From positions 558,001 to 622,000 of the forward strand of contig NZ_CP017248.1 in assembly GCF_001735805.1 (NCBI RefSeq): a stretch of DNA of 64,000 nucleotides, read 5' to 3'. The DNA is from Streptomyces fodineus. Its GTDB lineage: Bacteria > Actinomycetota > Actinomycetes > Streptomycetales > Streptomycetaceae. Both the position numbers and the translations under genes were made by a program. Under the pieces are notes generated by a model that had not been told where the DNA came from, ran no database searches, and was given only the letters and a program-made list of their open reading frames with translations. Below are positions 1 through 7,792 of the stretch, piece by piece. The first letter of the stretch is position 1. The number at the start of each line of letters is the position of its first letter.

Positions 1-281
1 CTGGCGAGCATGTCGCCGTAGCGGTCGGCGTACAGGATGCCCTCCACGACCACGTGATAGCCGGCGTCCAGGGCATAGCGGGCGACGGTGTCGATCAGTC
101 CGATGTTCGCCGCTCCGGGCCGGTCCCGTTCGCGCAGCACGATCCGGCGCAGGTTGTCCTGCTCCACCAGGGCCAGCCCACGGCCGAACCGGTCACGCAT
201 CCCGGCCGCGACGGACGACTTGCCCGAGGCGCTGTTGCCTCGCAGCACCACCAGCCGGGTCTGTTCGGTACCGACTCTCAT
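1..281 (-). CDS. P-loop kinase-like protein, 5' part only
   Basis: Only the first 93 residues lie in the window; the gene runs off the left edge. The ATG at 281 opens a protein whose first strand leads into the P-loop GNSASGKS (residues 15-22), so it should bind a nucleoside triphosphate. After the P-loop come a helix, a strand with the acidic pair EQD, and a strand reading VVVEGILY. This layout is seen in small-molecule kinases of the zeta-toxin, chloramphenicol-phosphotransferase and gluconate-kinase type. The substrate cannot be told from this fragment. It is an ordinary chromosomal gene by codon use, transcribed away from the neighbours to the right. Confidence 0.75.
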   Translation of the reverse strand, partial: MRVGTEQTRLVVLRGNSASGKSSVAAGMRDRFGRGLALVEQDNLRRIVLRERDRPGAANIGLIDTVARYALDAGYHVVVEGILYADRYGDMLA

Positions 282-445
282 CCGCCGCAGCGTACCGCTC
301 CGCGCAGGGTCAAGGCAGCTTGGCCAACTCGTGGGCCGACGGCTCCAGCACGCGCGGTGAACAGGGCAACGGAGGCCGGGCGATGGCGAGTTCGGCACCC
401 GAGTCCGGTGAGCACGTCAGGAGCTGACACCGAGTGTGGCGGCGT

Positions 446-1168
446 CTAGAGCTTCTCGGCGTCGAGGTGAGTCAGGTAGGCGTTGAGACGTGTGGCCGCG
501 TGCAGCATGGCGAGGCCCTGCGCGGTGAGCTTTCGCTGCCAGGCGTCCAGGGAGGCGGCGAGTGCGTCCGTGCCGCCGGCCGTGCGGATCTGCTGGACCA
601 CGGTGGCGATGTGGTCGAGGAGATAGCCCCCGCGTCGCAGGAGGTGCGCCAGCTCGGCGTCGCGGATGTCGTCGGCGCGGAAGACGCGGTAGCCGGTGGC
701 CGGGTCCCGGGAAGGGGTGACGATGCCGGCGCTCTCCCAGTTGCGCAGGGTCGCCGGAGTGACACCGAGTTGGTGCGCGAGCTCGCCGACGGTGCGGGTC
801 CCGGGATCAGGCGCGCGATCCGGGGCAGCCCCGGACTCGGCCGTCAGGTGGTTCACGGCTGTGCGCACGGCGTCGAGGGTGTCCCGGTCGCGCAGCAGTT
901 GGCTGTGAGCTCGGTCGATGGCGGTCAGGGCCGTGTCGAGTGCGTCCCGGTGGAGTGCGGTCATGATCTGGCCGGCGGCCGCATAGCCGTACGCCGGGAC
1001 GAGCGCGAGGTAGGCGCGGAGCGCCGCCGCGTGCACGTCGGTGTAGATCCGGTAGCCGCTGTCGGTGCGCTCGGCAGGCGGGATGAATCCGTGCCGCTCG
1101 TAGTTGCGCACCGCCTGGGTCGAGATGCCGTGCTCGCGCGCGAGGTCGGTCGGTCGCAAGGTGCTCAC
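446..1168 (-). CDS. MerR-family regulator with two MerR-type HTH segments
   Basis: A 240-residue regulator if the GTG at 1168 is used. That start places the MerR helix-turn-helix (LRPTDLAREHGISTQAVRNY) at the N-terminus as in the family; an ATG at 1273 would add 35 residues that look non-coding and overlap the divergent gene. A second MerR-like HTH (VGELAHQLGVTPATLRNWE) sits near residues 125-145, so the protein carries two DNA-reading modules in one chain. It diverges from the erythromycin-esterase-family gene at 1272, and a 9-bp perfect inverted repeat lies between them, suggesting it controls that gene and possibly itself. The inducer is unknown. Confidence 0.8.
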   Translation of the reverse strand: MSTLRPTDLAREHGISTQAVRNYERHGFIPPAERTDSGYRIYTDVHAAALRAYLALVPAYGYAAAGQIMTALHRDALDTALTAIDRAHSQLLRDRDTLDAVRTAVNHLTAESGAAPDRAPDPGTRTVGELAHQLGVTPATLRNWESAGIVTPSRDPATGYRVFRADDIRDAELAHLLRRGGYLLDHIATVVQQIRTAGGTDALAASLDAWQRKLTAQGLAMLHAATRLNAYLTHLDAEKL

Positions 1169-1236
1169 CGGTTGAGACTTTATCGCAGGTCTGATCGCTG
1201 AGGACAGCTTCTTTGCCCGCCGAACTCCTCCAAAAG

Positions 1237-1268
1237 CCTCAATCGACCTTTCAAGGATACGATTGAGG
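1237..1268. promoter_or_regulatory. Perfect 9-bp inverted repeat, candidate MerR operator
   Basis: CCTCAATCG (1237-1245) and CGATTGAGG (1260-1268) are exact inverted copies separated by 14 bp. The spacer contains a smaller dyad, CCTT-TC-AAGG. The site lies between the merR-type gene and the hydrolase gene and ends 3 bp before the hydrolase ATG. That position fits a site blocking or activating transcription at the start of the hydrolase gene. Assignment to the neighbouring MerR protein is inference. Confidence 0.6.
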
Positions 1269-1271
1269 TCC

Positions 1272-2429
1272 ATGAGTCAGGACGTTCGAGACCTCGTCAC
1301 CCCGTCATGCGACCTGTTGGCTCTCGGTGAGCCGACACATCAGGAACCGGCCTTCGGACGCGTCCGGAACGAGCTGTTCGCCCAGCTGGCCGAACGCGGT
1401 TTTCGGTCCATCGCCCTGGAGACCGACCGCGTGGCCGCGCTCGCCGTGAACGACTACGTCCAGGGCGGAACCGGAAGCCTCGACACGGTCATGCGCGAGG
1501 GCTTCTCCCACGGATTCGGAGATCAGGAGCCCAACAGGCGGCTGGTCAGCTGGATGCGCGAGCACAACCGGAACCGGCCGCCAAAGGAACGCCTGGCCTT
1601 CCACGGCTTCGACGCGCCGACGGAGAACACCTGCGCCCCCAGCCCACGGCCGTACCTGGAACACGCCCGCGACTACCTGCGACTGGACCTCGACGTCGCG
1701 GGCCTCACCGGCGACGACACACGCTGGAGCCGACCGGAGGCGGTCCTGGACGCCGCCATGTCCCCCGGCGCCACGACCGAGGCCGGGCGACTGCGCGTGC
1801 TCGCGGACGACATGCTCACCGCGCTCTACAGCCGCGCCCCGGAGCTGATCACGGCAACCTCCCGCGAGGCGTGGTTCAGGGCCAGGACCCATCTCACCGC
1901 CGGCCTCGGCCTGTTGCGCTACCACAAGCAGTCGTCGCTGCCCCTCGAACCGAATCCCCGGATCGCGGGCCTGCTCGCCACCCGGGACGCGCTCATGGCC
2001 CAGAACCTGCTGGACATCCGGGGCATCGAGGAGGACCGGGGCGCGACCCTGGTGTTCGCGCACAACCTCCACCTCCAGCGGAACCCGAGCATTTGGCGTC
2101 TGGGGGACCGGGGCGCCGACTGGTCCGGTGCCGGCGCCATCGTGTCGTCCCTGCTGGGCGAGCGGTACGTCTGCGTCGCGGGCAGCCTGGGCCGCAGCGA
2201 GGCCCTCGGGCTGCACGACCCCGCCCCGGACACCCACGAGGGTCTCCTCCAGAGCCGTATCACCACCTGGGGCCTGGAAAGTGCCAGCATGGCTCCGTCC
2301 GCCCGCACCCGGACGGACACACATCCCGGGCAGGGCTACTTCCCGCTCGACCGAGCGACACTCGACGCCGTCGACGCGGTCCTGCACATCAGCGACGGCG
2401 CGACCGCGGGCGCACCGGCACACGGCTGA
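1272..2429 (+). CDS. Erythromycin esterase-family hydrolase
   Basis: A 385-residue protein of the erythromycin esterase (Ere) family. The N-terminal motif LGEPTHQEPAF puts Glu20 and His23 in the spacing of Glu43 and His46 of EreB, the residues used for water activation. The C-terminal half has VFAHNLHLQR, matching the family's conserved AHN-x-H segment. Many members in Streptomyces do not inactivate macrolides, so the substrate is open. I chose the ATG at 1272; an in-frame TTG at 1263 lies inside the operator-like palindrome and is less likely. There is little room for a ribosome-binding site (aagga at 1253-1257 is the nearest), so the mRNA may be leaderless or the start slightly downstream. 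Divergent from a MerR regulator that probably controls it. Confidence 0.85.
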   Translation: MSQDVRDLVTPSCDLLALGEPTHQEPAFGRVRNELFAQLAERGFRSIALETDRVAALAVNDYVQGGTGSLDTVMREGFSHGFGDQEPNRRLVSWMREHNRNRPPKERLAFHGFDAPTENTCAPSPRPYLEHARDYLRLDLDVAGLTGDDTRWSRPEAVLDAAMSPGATTEAGRLRVLADDMLTALYSRAPELITATSREAWFRARTHLTAGLGLLRYHKQSSLPLEPNPRIAGLLATRDALMAQNLLDIRGIEEDRGATLVFAHNLHLQRNPSIWRLGDRGADWSGAGAIVSSLLGERYVCVAGSLGRSEALGLHDPAPDTHEGLLQSRITTWGLESASMAPSARTRTDTHPGQGYFPLDRATLDAVDAVLHISDGATAGAPAHG

Positions 2430-2503
2430 CCGCGTCCCGAATTCAGTGCCGCCGGGCCGCACATACGGCATGATGAGGGTCATGCGCACCCGCCGAAAGG
2501 CCC

Positions 2504-2968
2504 ATGCCGCGTAAGCGGCCCGGCGCGCTGCGCGCCGCACAGTCCGCCCGTCCGGCACGGGCACTGCCGCCGTTCCGGATCCACGGCCTGTCCCTCCGGA
2601 CGAGCGTCGCGACAGCACTGGTCGAGGCACTCTCGGACGACTACTACCTGTACCCGGGGGCCACCGACCGCGCGCTGCGCCGGTACCGGGCGTTCCTGCA
2701 CCCACCCGGACGACGCCCCCGGTATCCGCAGGATGCGGAGTGCGGGTGCCGCGGTTGTTCCTTCGACGACGTGCGGCACGCCCGTGACGTACTGGAGGAA
2801 GTCGTCCGGCGGTTGCCGCCCTCGGCACGCAACGAGCTGAGACGCCACGTACGGGCCCTGGACGACAGGTACGTCCGGCGGACCCTGCCGGATCCCTTCG
2901 CCGCCGCCCGGCAGTGGCGTTCCGAGGACTGGTGGCGGCGCCGGCTGTCCGGCGGCCGGGAGACGTGA
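2504..2968 (+). CDS. Conserved-looking hypothetical protein with CxCxxC motif
   Basis: A 154-residue protein I do not recognise. It is rich in Arg, has no signal peptide or membrane segment, and carries a compact cysteine motif Cys80-x-Cys82-x2-Cys85 (ECGCRGC), which could bind a metal. The middle is mostly helical (DDVRHARDVLEEVVRRLPPS). The N-terminal 20 residues are basic and low in complexity. It starts 74 bp after the hydrolase gene on the same strand, so co-transcription is possible. Third-position GC is high, as in the neighbours, which supports coding. Confidence 0.6.
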   Translation: MPRKRPGALRAAQSARPARALPPFRIHGLSLRTSVATALVEALSDDYYLYPGATDRALRRYRAFLHPPGRRPRYPQDAECGCRGCSFDDVRHARDVLEEVVRRLPPSARNELRRHVRALDDRYVRRTLPDPFAAARQWRSEDWWRRRLSGGRET

Positions 2969-3035
2969 CGGCCGACGGCGTGACCTCACCGCTCGCCTGC
3001 GCGGCCGGTGGGCGGTCGGCCCGTAAGGTGTGCTC

Positions 3036-3434
3036 GTGACCGGCGAGACTGATCTGCACACCTTGCTCAGCGACATGCGTCCGGAGCTGAATCCGGGCCG
3101 CTATGTCTTCACGATGGCGGAGGGCGGCGTGCCGTCCGGTGTCACCCCCGTGGTGACCGTCGCCGAACAGGAAGGCCTGACCCTTGTCGTGCCGCAGGCG
3201 GAGGCGGACGCGGCGGGGATGGCGTACGACTACGTGGCCGGCTGGATCACCCTGCGGGTGCACTCCGCGCTGGCCTCGGTCGGACTGACCGCCGCCGTCT
3301 CCCGCGCCCTCGCCGACGCGGACCTGAGCTGCAACATCGTCGCCGGTTTCCACCACGACCACCTCTTCGTACCGTACGAGCAGGCCGAGCGGGCCGTGGA
3401 CGTCCTGCGGCAACTGGCCGGCGGCTCCGACTGA
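3036..3434 (+). CDS. ACT domain-containing protein
   Basis: A 132-residue protein made of two small ACT-like halves. The first half (PELNPGRYVFTMAEGG, then VVTVAEQEGLTLVVP) resembles the ACT_3 module. The second (WITLRVHSALASVGLTAAVS, then NIVAGFHHDHLFVPY) matches the ACT_7-type module seen in small stand-alone Streptomyces proteins. ACT domains bind amino acids or other small ligands as allosteric sensors; no enzyme domain is attached here. The GTG at 3036 is preferred because aagg at 3025-3028 stands 7 bp before it; GTG 3030 is the alternative. Ligand unknown. Confidence 0.8.
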   Translation: MTGETDLHTLLSDMRPELNPGRYVFTMAEGGVPSGVTPVVTVAEQEGLTLVVPQAEADAAGMAYDYVAGWITLRVHSALASVGLTAAVSRALADADLSCNIVAGFHHDHLFVPYEQAERAVDVLRQLAGGSD

Positions 3435-3757
3435 GCCGCTCCCCCGCGGTCGGCTCAGCGCAGACCGAGGCATGTGCACGGGCGGCGGCTGGCTCGCCGG
3501 CATCGCGCACCCGCTGTCGGCACTGCGCGTGGGGGGGCGGCGCCTCTCATGCCTGTGTGGAGTCGTGGTCAATCAGTGGGTTGGAGGCTACGGATCCGGA
3601 CGAGTGGGGGCTTGGCTTGCGGATGGCGATGCCGTGCATGATGCTCCACCGCTGATCCGCCCTCCCGTTCACCGGCACGAGCCGTGCCCGTCCGCGCTCA
3701 AGCCCCGGAATCCCACCGCAGGTTCCGGTGAGGCCGCCCGGAACCCATGATGTGGGC
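3435..3757. other. Intergenic stretch, no gene seen
   Basis: 323 bp between the ACT gene and the DinB-like gene. The open frames across it have atypical codon use and match nothing I recognise. A G-run at about 3532-3538 is the only obvious low-complexity feature. No convincing hairpin or promoter stands out. Confidence 0.4.
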
Positions 3758-4309
3758 ATGAAGATTCCCGACCGACGGATCGAACTGTTCACCGGCACCG
3801 GAAGCGAGCACCGGTTCAGCGGCCCCGCGACCGGTGACGAGCGGAGCATGCTGGTGGCCGTGCTGGACGCCCAGCGCGCCACCTTGAAGCTGAAGTGCTC
3901 CGGACTGGGGCCGGAGTTGGCCCTGCGGTCCGTGTCCCCCTCCTCGCTCTCCCTGCTCGGCCTCGTCCGGCACCTCGCCGATGTCGAACGCCGCTGGTTC
4001 CGGGCCGTGCTCGCCGGGCACGACGTCGAACTGAGCTTCTCCTCCCCGGACGCCCCCGAGGCCGATTTCGACGGCGCCGGTCCCGACCCCGAGGTCGTCG
4101 CGGCGTCCTGGGCGGCCTGGCGCGCCGAAGTCGCCTTCGCGGAAACGTTCGTCGCCGAGGCCCCGCATCTCGACATCGAGGGCCATGACCCATGGCGGGG
4201 CACGGTCTGCCTGCGCTGGGTGCTCATCCACATGATCGAGGAGTACGCCCGTCACAACGGACACGCCGACCTCATCCGCGAACGGATCGACGGTGCCGTC
4301 GGCGTGTGA
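3758..4309 (+). CDS. DinB-fold (DUF664-type) protein
   Basis: A 183-residue four-helix-bundle protein of the DinB/DUF664 type. Key segments are LVRHLADVERRWF (His72) and HMIEEYARHNGHADLIRE (His158, His166, His169), which hold the usual metal-binding histidines at the ends of helices 2 and 4. Relatives include mycothiol-, bacillithiol- or glutathione-dependent transferases and proteins of unknown role. In an actinobacterium a mycothiol S-transferase role is possible but not shown. The ATG at 3758 is used; GTG 3752 is close by and cannot be excluded, as no strong ribosome-binding site is visible. Confidence 0.8.
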   Translation: MKIPDRRIELFTGTGSEHRFSGPATGDERSMLVAVLDAQRATLKLKCSGLGPELALRSVSPSSLSLLGLVRHLADVERRWFRAVLAGHDVELSFSSPDAPEADFDGAGPDPEVVAASWAAWRAEVAFAETFVAEAPHLDIEGHDPWRGTVCLRWVLIHMIEEYARHNGHADLIRERIDGAVGV

Positions 4310-4380
4310 CCCGGGGCCGCTGCACCGGCCCCGCTGCACGGCTCGCTCATCTGGATCCGCAGCCTCCGCCCCGCCGATTG

Positions 4381-4614
4381 TTGACCTTGCCCCTGAGGGC
4401 GCGCACCCGGCGCTTCGTCGAATGCCTGGCGGCCGGACGCGTACACGCGGACGGCTGTCCCGCCGCGCTCGCGAGCTACCGCGAAGCCATCGACGAGCTC
4501 ACCGAGCGCATCGAGACGCTGACCGCCCGCCGCGCGACACTGATCGCCAACCTGAACACCGCCGCCCTCCGGGGCAGCGGTGTCGTACGGTCCGAGGAGA
4601 AAGGCACCGGAGCC
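4381..4614 (+). pseudogene. C-terminal remnant of a MerR regulator
   Basis: The frame reads LPLRARTRRFVECLAAG, then SYREAIDELTERIETLTARR, the dimerisation-helix end of a MerR-family regulator. The DNA-binding half is missing upstream: no HTH is found in any frame between 4310 and 4381. The remnant runs without a stop codon directly into the peroxiredoxin frame. An intact version of such a pair would be a MerR gene followed by its target, so this looks like a regulator that lost its N-terminal half. Confidence 0.65.
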
Positions 4615-5178
4615 ATGGACTATCTGACGCTGCCCGCCGACCTGCCCGTCCCCGAGGACGACGGCGCGACGGACCACCTGCCCGGCGTGCAGGCGCCGAA
4701 CCTCAGCCTCCTCGACACGGCGGGCCGAGCGGTCCGCCTGGACGCGCTCGGACCCCGCCGCACGGTCGTGTACGTCTACCCTCTCACCGGCCGCCCCGGT
4801 ACCGACGTGCCGGAAGGGTGGAACTCCATTCCCGGCGCCCGTGGCTGCACGCCCGAGTCATGTGCTTTCCGCGACCACTTCCACGACCTCCTCGAAGCCG
4901 GCGCCGGCCGGGTCTACGGGCTGTCCAGCCAGGACACCGACTACCAACGCGAGGTCGTGGAGCGCCTCGGGCTGCCCTTCGACATGCTCTCGGACCCCGC
5001 CCTCGCCCTGGCCGACGTGCTCGGCCTGCCCACGTTCGAGGTCGCCGGGATGCGACTGTTCAAGCGCCTCACGCTCGTCATCCGCGCCGGAGCGATCGAG
5101 CACGTCTTCTACCCGGTCTTCCCGCCGAACGCGCATGCCCAGCAGGTCCTGACCTGGCTGCGCGAGAACCCTCTGTAG
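4615..5178 (+). CDS. PrxQ/BCP-like peroxiredoxin
   Basis: A 187-residue thioredoxin-fold peroxidase. The segment RGCTPESCAFRDHF holds Cys78-x4-Cys83, the arrangement of peroxidatic and resolving cysteines in atypical 2-Cys PrxQ/BCP enzymes. It also has the strands TVVYVYPLTGRPG and VYGLSSQDTDYQREVVERL and the helix following a cis-proline-like LPTFEV. The likely reaction is reduction of hydroperoxides with thioredoxin-type electron donors in the cytoplasm. The ATG at 4615 follows the strong ribosome-binding site gaggagaaagg. The upstream MerR remnant is in the same frame, so the open frame is longer than the real gene. Confidence 0.85.
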   Translation: MDYLTLPADLPVPEDDGATDHLPGVQAPNLSLLDTAGRAVRLDALGPRRTVVYVYPLTGRPGTDVPEGWNSIPGARGCTPESCAFRDHFHDLLEAGAGRVYGLSSQDTDYQREVVERLGLPFDMLSDPALALADVLGLPTFEVAGMRLFKRLTLVIRAGAIEHVFYPVFPPNAHAQQVLTWLRENPL

Positions 5179-5216
5179 AGCCGTGCCGGGCGGATCGATG
5201 TCCGCAGAGGTGTCCG

Positions 5217-5415
5217 CCACGGAGCCGGTCTTCGGTGGCGCGCCCTCGGCGGTCTCGTTACGCCGCCGGACAACGACACCGCCGCGAACACCTTGGCTGC
5301 TGTGCGGTGTTGCGGCATCCGCTGCTTCGACACGTCGCGGCACTACGGCGTCGGTCACTCGGAGCGGCCGGTCCGGCGAGTTCCTCCAGGGCATGCCCCG
5401 AGGAGAATCCACCAA
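5217..5415 (+). pseudogene. Aldo/keto reductase N-terminal remnant
   Basis: One frame reads DNDTAANTLAAV followed by GIRCFDTSRHYGVGHSERP. This is close to the aldo/keto reductase segment GIRYFDTAPHYGLGLSERR that holds the catalytic Asp and Tyr. An upstream piece, VFGGAPSAVS, matches the first strand (GFGGAPLGN) in a different frame, and a downstream GEFLQGMPR matches the next helix in a third frame. So at least two frameshifts have occurred, and the gene stops abruptly at about 5415 where an opposite-strand remnant begins. Confidence 0.65.
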
Positions 5416-5580
5416 CCCAGGTGTGATCCGGCGCGAACCCGTCCCGCAGCCGCTGCCGCACCCGGTGCTCGTCGTACCGTCCGAGGCGTTCCAGGTCCGC
5501 CGCAGCACCACGGCCCGGAGTTCGGCCACCGCATCGACGTCAGCCGCGGAAGCGGCACGTATCTCCCAGTCCGCCGTGAT
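5415..5580 (-). pseudogene. GNAT acetyltransferase N-terminal remnant
   Basis: On the minus strand the frame begins DWEIRAASAADVDAVAELRA and VVLR. It then continues one base out of phase as DLERLGRYDEHRVRQRLRDG and FAPDHTW. Joined, these are the start of a GNAT N-acetyltransferase. A single missing base at about 5497-5505 breaks the frame. The rest of the domain, including the acetyl-CoA loop, is absent; the sequence changes to the aldo/keto reductase remnant at about 5415. Confidence 0.65.
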
Positions 5581-5834
5581 CGCGATGCTGGCGCGCCGGA
5601 ATTTCCCGCCACCGCGACGACTGACGGTGTCACGACGCATGTACGGTCGCTCTCCCGTGGGAATGCGGGGGGTTCACTGAGTAGAAACAGGTCGACGCAT
5701 CCGTATCATCCATGTGTCGGGGACACTCCGCAGGACAACTCCCGTTCTGCCGGGGAACCCCCTCACAACTCCCGCTCCCCGCTTGCCACATCGGACAGCA
5801 AAGGAGCGCGACACACTCACGATCGGAGCGACAG

Positions 5835-6485
5835 ATGCCTGAGCCCAGCGCACCCGTCACCGAGTTGACCTCGCAGTACGTCAGCCAGGTGACCAACGAC
5901 CTCGAACACAACGTCAAGGAACAGGAACGCATCACTGCCGAAATCGCCGCTCTCCAGGAGCAGTTGTCCGCACTGGAGCACGATCACACCATTCTGGTGA
6001 GCATGCAGCAGGCGCTCGGCGTCGCGACCTCGGTGAGCGCTCCTGCCGCGGCCGAAGGCGCTGTGGTGCCCGCCCCGCGGAAGCAGACCACCACCGTACC
6101 CGGTACCCGCCATGCGGCGAAGAAGGAGACCGCGGAGCAGACCGAGCGCAAGAAGCGGCCCGCCAGGAACCCCGCCGCTCCGAAGCCCGCGGCGAAGAAG
6201 ACGGCAGGCCAGACGGCTCAGCCCACGCTGGTCGAACTCGTCCGCCGCCATCTCGTGGAACAGCGGGAGCCCCGCTCCGCGGCGGAGGTCGCCGAGGCGC
6301 TCGGCAAGGCACATCCCCATCGGGAGATCCAGACCAAGGTCATCCGCACCACTCTGGAGAATCTCGTGGCCCGCAACAGCGCCCAGCGCAGCAAGCAGGG
6401 CTCGTCCGTGTTCTACACCCTTCCCGCCGTGTCGGAGGCCACGGCGGCGAGCACCGAGGAATCCGGGCCCGACGCTGCCGAGTGA
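5835..6485 (+). CDS. Coiled-coil, basic-linker, winged-helix protein
   Basis: A 216-residue protein in three parts. Residues 1-60 form a heptad-rich helix (VTNDLEHNVKEQERITAEIA). Residues 70-125 are a Lys/Ala/Pro linker with motifs such as AAKKETAEQTERKKR and PAAKKTAG, like histone H1-type tails. Residues 130-200 look like a winged helix (LVELVRRHLVEQREPRSAAE, then VFYTLP as the wing). The layout suggests a self-associating DNA-binding or nucleoid protein; no partner gene is visible. The ATG at 5835 lies 5 bp after gcggagcg-type purines. Function is inferred from architecture only. Confidence 0.7.
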   Translation: MPEPSAPVTELTSQYVSQVTNDLEHNVKEQERITAEIAALQEQLSALEHDHTILVSMQQALGVATSVSAPAAAEGAVVPAPRKQTTTVPGTRHAAKKETAEQTERKKRPARNPAAPKPAAKKTAGQTAQPTLVELVRRHLVEQREPRSAAEVAEALGKAHPHREIQTKVIRTTLENLVARNSAQRSKQGSSVFYTLPAVSEATAASTEESGPDAAE

Positions 6486-6559
6486 GCGAGCCATGGCCGC
6501 GACGGGACCGTCCTGACTGTGTCCGGGCACCGGAGGGCTGCACCAGTCCGTACGGGGGC

Positions 6560-6577
6560 CGGTGCCGGCCGGCACCG
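6560..6577. terminator. 18-bp perfect palindrome between convergent genes
   Basis: CGGTGCCGGCCGGCACCG is fully self-complementary and sits between two converging genes (ending at 6485 and 6691). It has no loop or T-run, so it may be a weak bidirectional terminator or a protein-binding dyad. Confidence 0.35.
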
Positions 6578-6690
6578 CCGGGTGTCCGCCGGAATCCTGG
6601 ACGGGGCCGGCGCAGCAGGGGCTCTGTTCCTCGGCCCGACTGACCGAAAAGCGGCCGAGTTGACGGTGCGTCAACGAAGAGCCCCAGGTT

Positions 6691-7647
6691 TCACACGCCG
6701 ACGGTGGCCTTCTGCCGCGTCTGGTCGAACTCGGTCACCGGGTCGCCGCCGGTCTCCCAGGGCCACGCGGTGACGATGCCGCCCACCGCCTCGAAGACGG
6801 CACGTGCCTCGGCGCGCCGTTCCGCGGCCATCAGTGCGTAGGCGAGGAGGTTGAGGTCGGCGAGCGCCTTGGCATGGCGGAGAAACCCCGGCTGGCCCCA
6901 TGTGTGCGCCGCGCGGTCGAGAGCGTGGGTGGCCATCGCCTGGGACCAGTGGTTCCGCGCGACCAGTGCCTCGAATCCGCCGCGGTCGAGGATGGAGTGG
7001 TACTGCCGGACCTGGGCGGTGAGTTCGGTCGCCGCGCAGGGCGCGTTGGCGGGCATACGGGCGCGCAGGGTGTCCACGAACTCCAGGACCTGGATGCGCG
7101 ACCCCGCCTCCTCCGGACTGAGGTAGCCCAGCATGTTCAGGTAGGCCTCGCGGTTCCAGCGATCACGTGCGAGTACCTCGTTCCACACCCCGAAGACCTG
7201 GGACTGGTCTCGGCGCTCCAGGCGCGCCACCGCGAGGAGGGCGACCCAGGGAGTGGGGTCCTCCGGGACGATTTCGGCTGCCCGCAGGCAGGTCGCGATG
7301 GTGCCGTCGGAGTCGTCCAGACGTCCTTGGCTGCGGGCCTGCGCGACCTGGGCCCAGGCGTGCAGGACGAGCGCGTTCGCGTTACGGGGCTCACGCGTGG
7401 CCCAGGCCCGCGACAGGTGGGTTCCGGCGAGGTATCCCGCGAGGACGTCCATCCGATGTGTCCGGCGGTCCCAGTCGCCCGGGTCCTGCTCCAGGAGGCG
7501 GGACATCTGCGCCACACACAGATCGGTGGTCGCGATGGTGCCGGTCCTGGTGGTCGCCATGAGTGACTTCAGCAGCTTGCCCAGCTCCTGGTCGTCGAGC
7601 TCCGGAGCAAGACGAGCCCGTCTGCGGCGACTCGAAAGAAATGCCAT
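6691..7647 (-). CDS. TPR-like hypothetical protein
   Basis: A 318-residue soluble protein with no signal or membrane segment. The body reads as helical pairs spaced like degenerate tetratricopeptide repeats, for example NALVLHAWAQVAQARSQGR, TPWVALLAVARLERRD and REAYLNMLGYLSPEEAG. The N-terminus is basic (MAFLSSRRRRARLAPEL). I do not recognise a catalytic motif, so it is probably a scaffold or regulatory protein; similar proteins are common in Streptomyces and unstudied. It diverges from the GNAT gene at 7793. Confidence 0.7.
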   Translation of the reverse strand: MAFLSSRRRRARLAPELDDQELGKLLKSLMATTRTGTIATTDLCVAQMSRLLEQDPGDWDRRTHRMDVLAGYLAGTHLSRAWATREPRNANALVLHAWAQVAQARSQGRLDDSDGTIATCLRAAEIVPEDPTPWVALLAVARLERRDQSQVFGVWNEVLARDRWNREAYLNMLGYLSPEEAGSRIQVLEFVDTLRARMPANAPCAATELTAQVRQYHSILDRGGFEALVARNHWSQAMATHALDRAAHTWGQPGFLRHAKALADLNLLAYALMAAERRAEARAVFEAVGGIVTAWPWETGGDPVTEFDQTRQKATVGV

Positions 7648-7779
7648 GTCAGGAGGCTAGGGCGGATCGGCGGGCACACAAGACCTGGGCCGAGATCGTT
7701 ATGGTTTACACGTATCATCCGGCATCTCCCCGCTCCTCCGGCATGCATTCGTTCGCCGCGGAGCGGCGGTATGTGTGCC

Positions 7780-7785
7780 TATATT
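7780..7785 (+). promoter_or_regulatory. -10 box, probable leaderless start
   Basis: TATATT at 7780-7785 is a good sigma-70-type -10 element. It stands 7 bp before the ATG of the acetyltransferase at 7793, so transcription would begin at or next to the start codon. No clear -35 was found. Confidence 0.45.
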
Positions 7786-7792
7786 CCCGTCC

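Noticed and set aside
434..1201. Long plus-strand open frame overlapping the MerR gene
   Set aside because: It lies opposite a gene with clear MerR motifs, its translation is Gly/Val/Arg-rich without family features, and such shadow frames are expected in high-GC DNA.
1305..3572. 755-codon minus-strand open frame
   Set aside because: It is the shadow of the esterase-family, hypothetical and ACT genes; it has no recognisable domain and an Arg/Gly/Pro composition.
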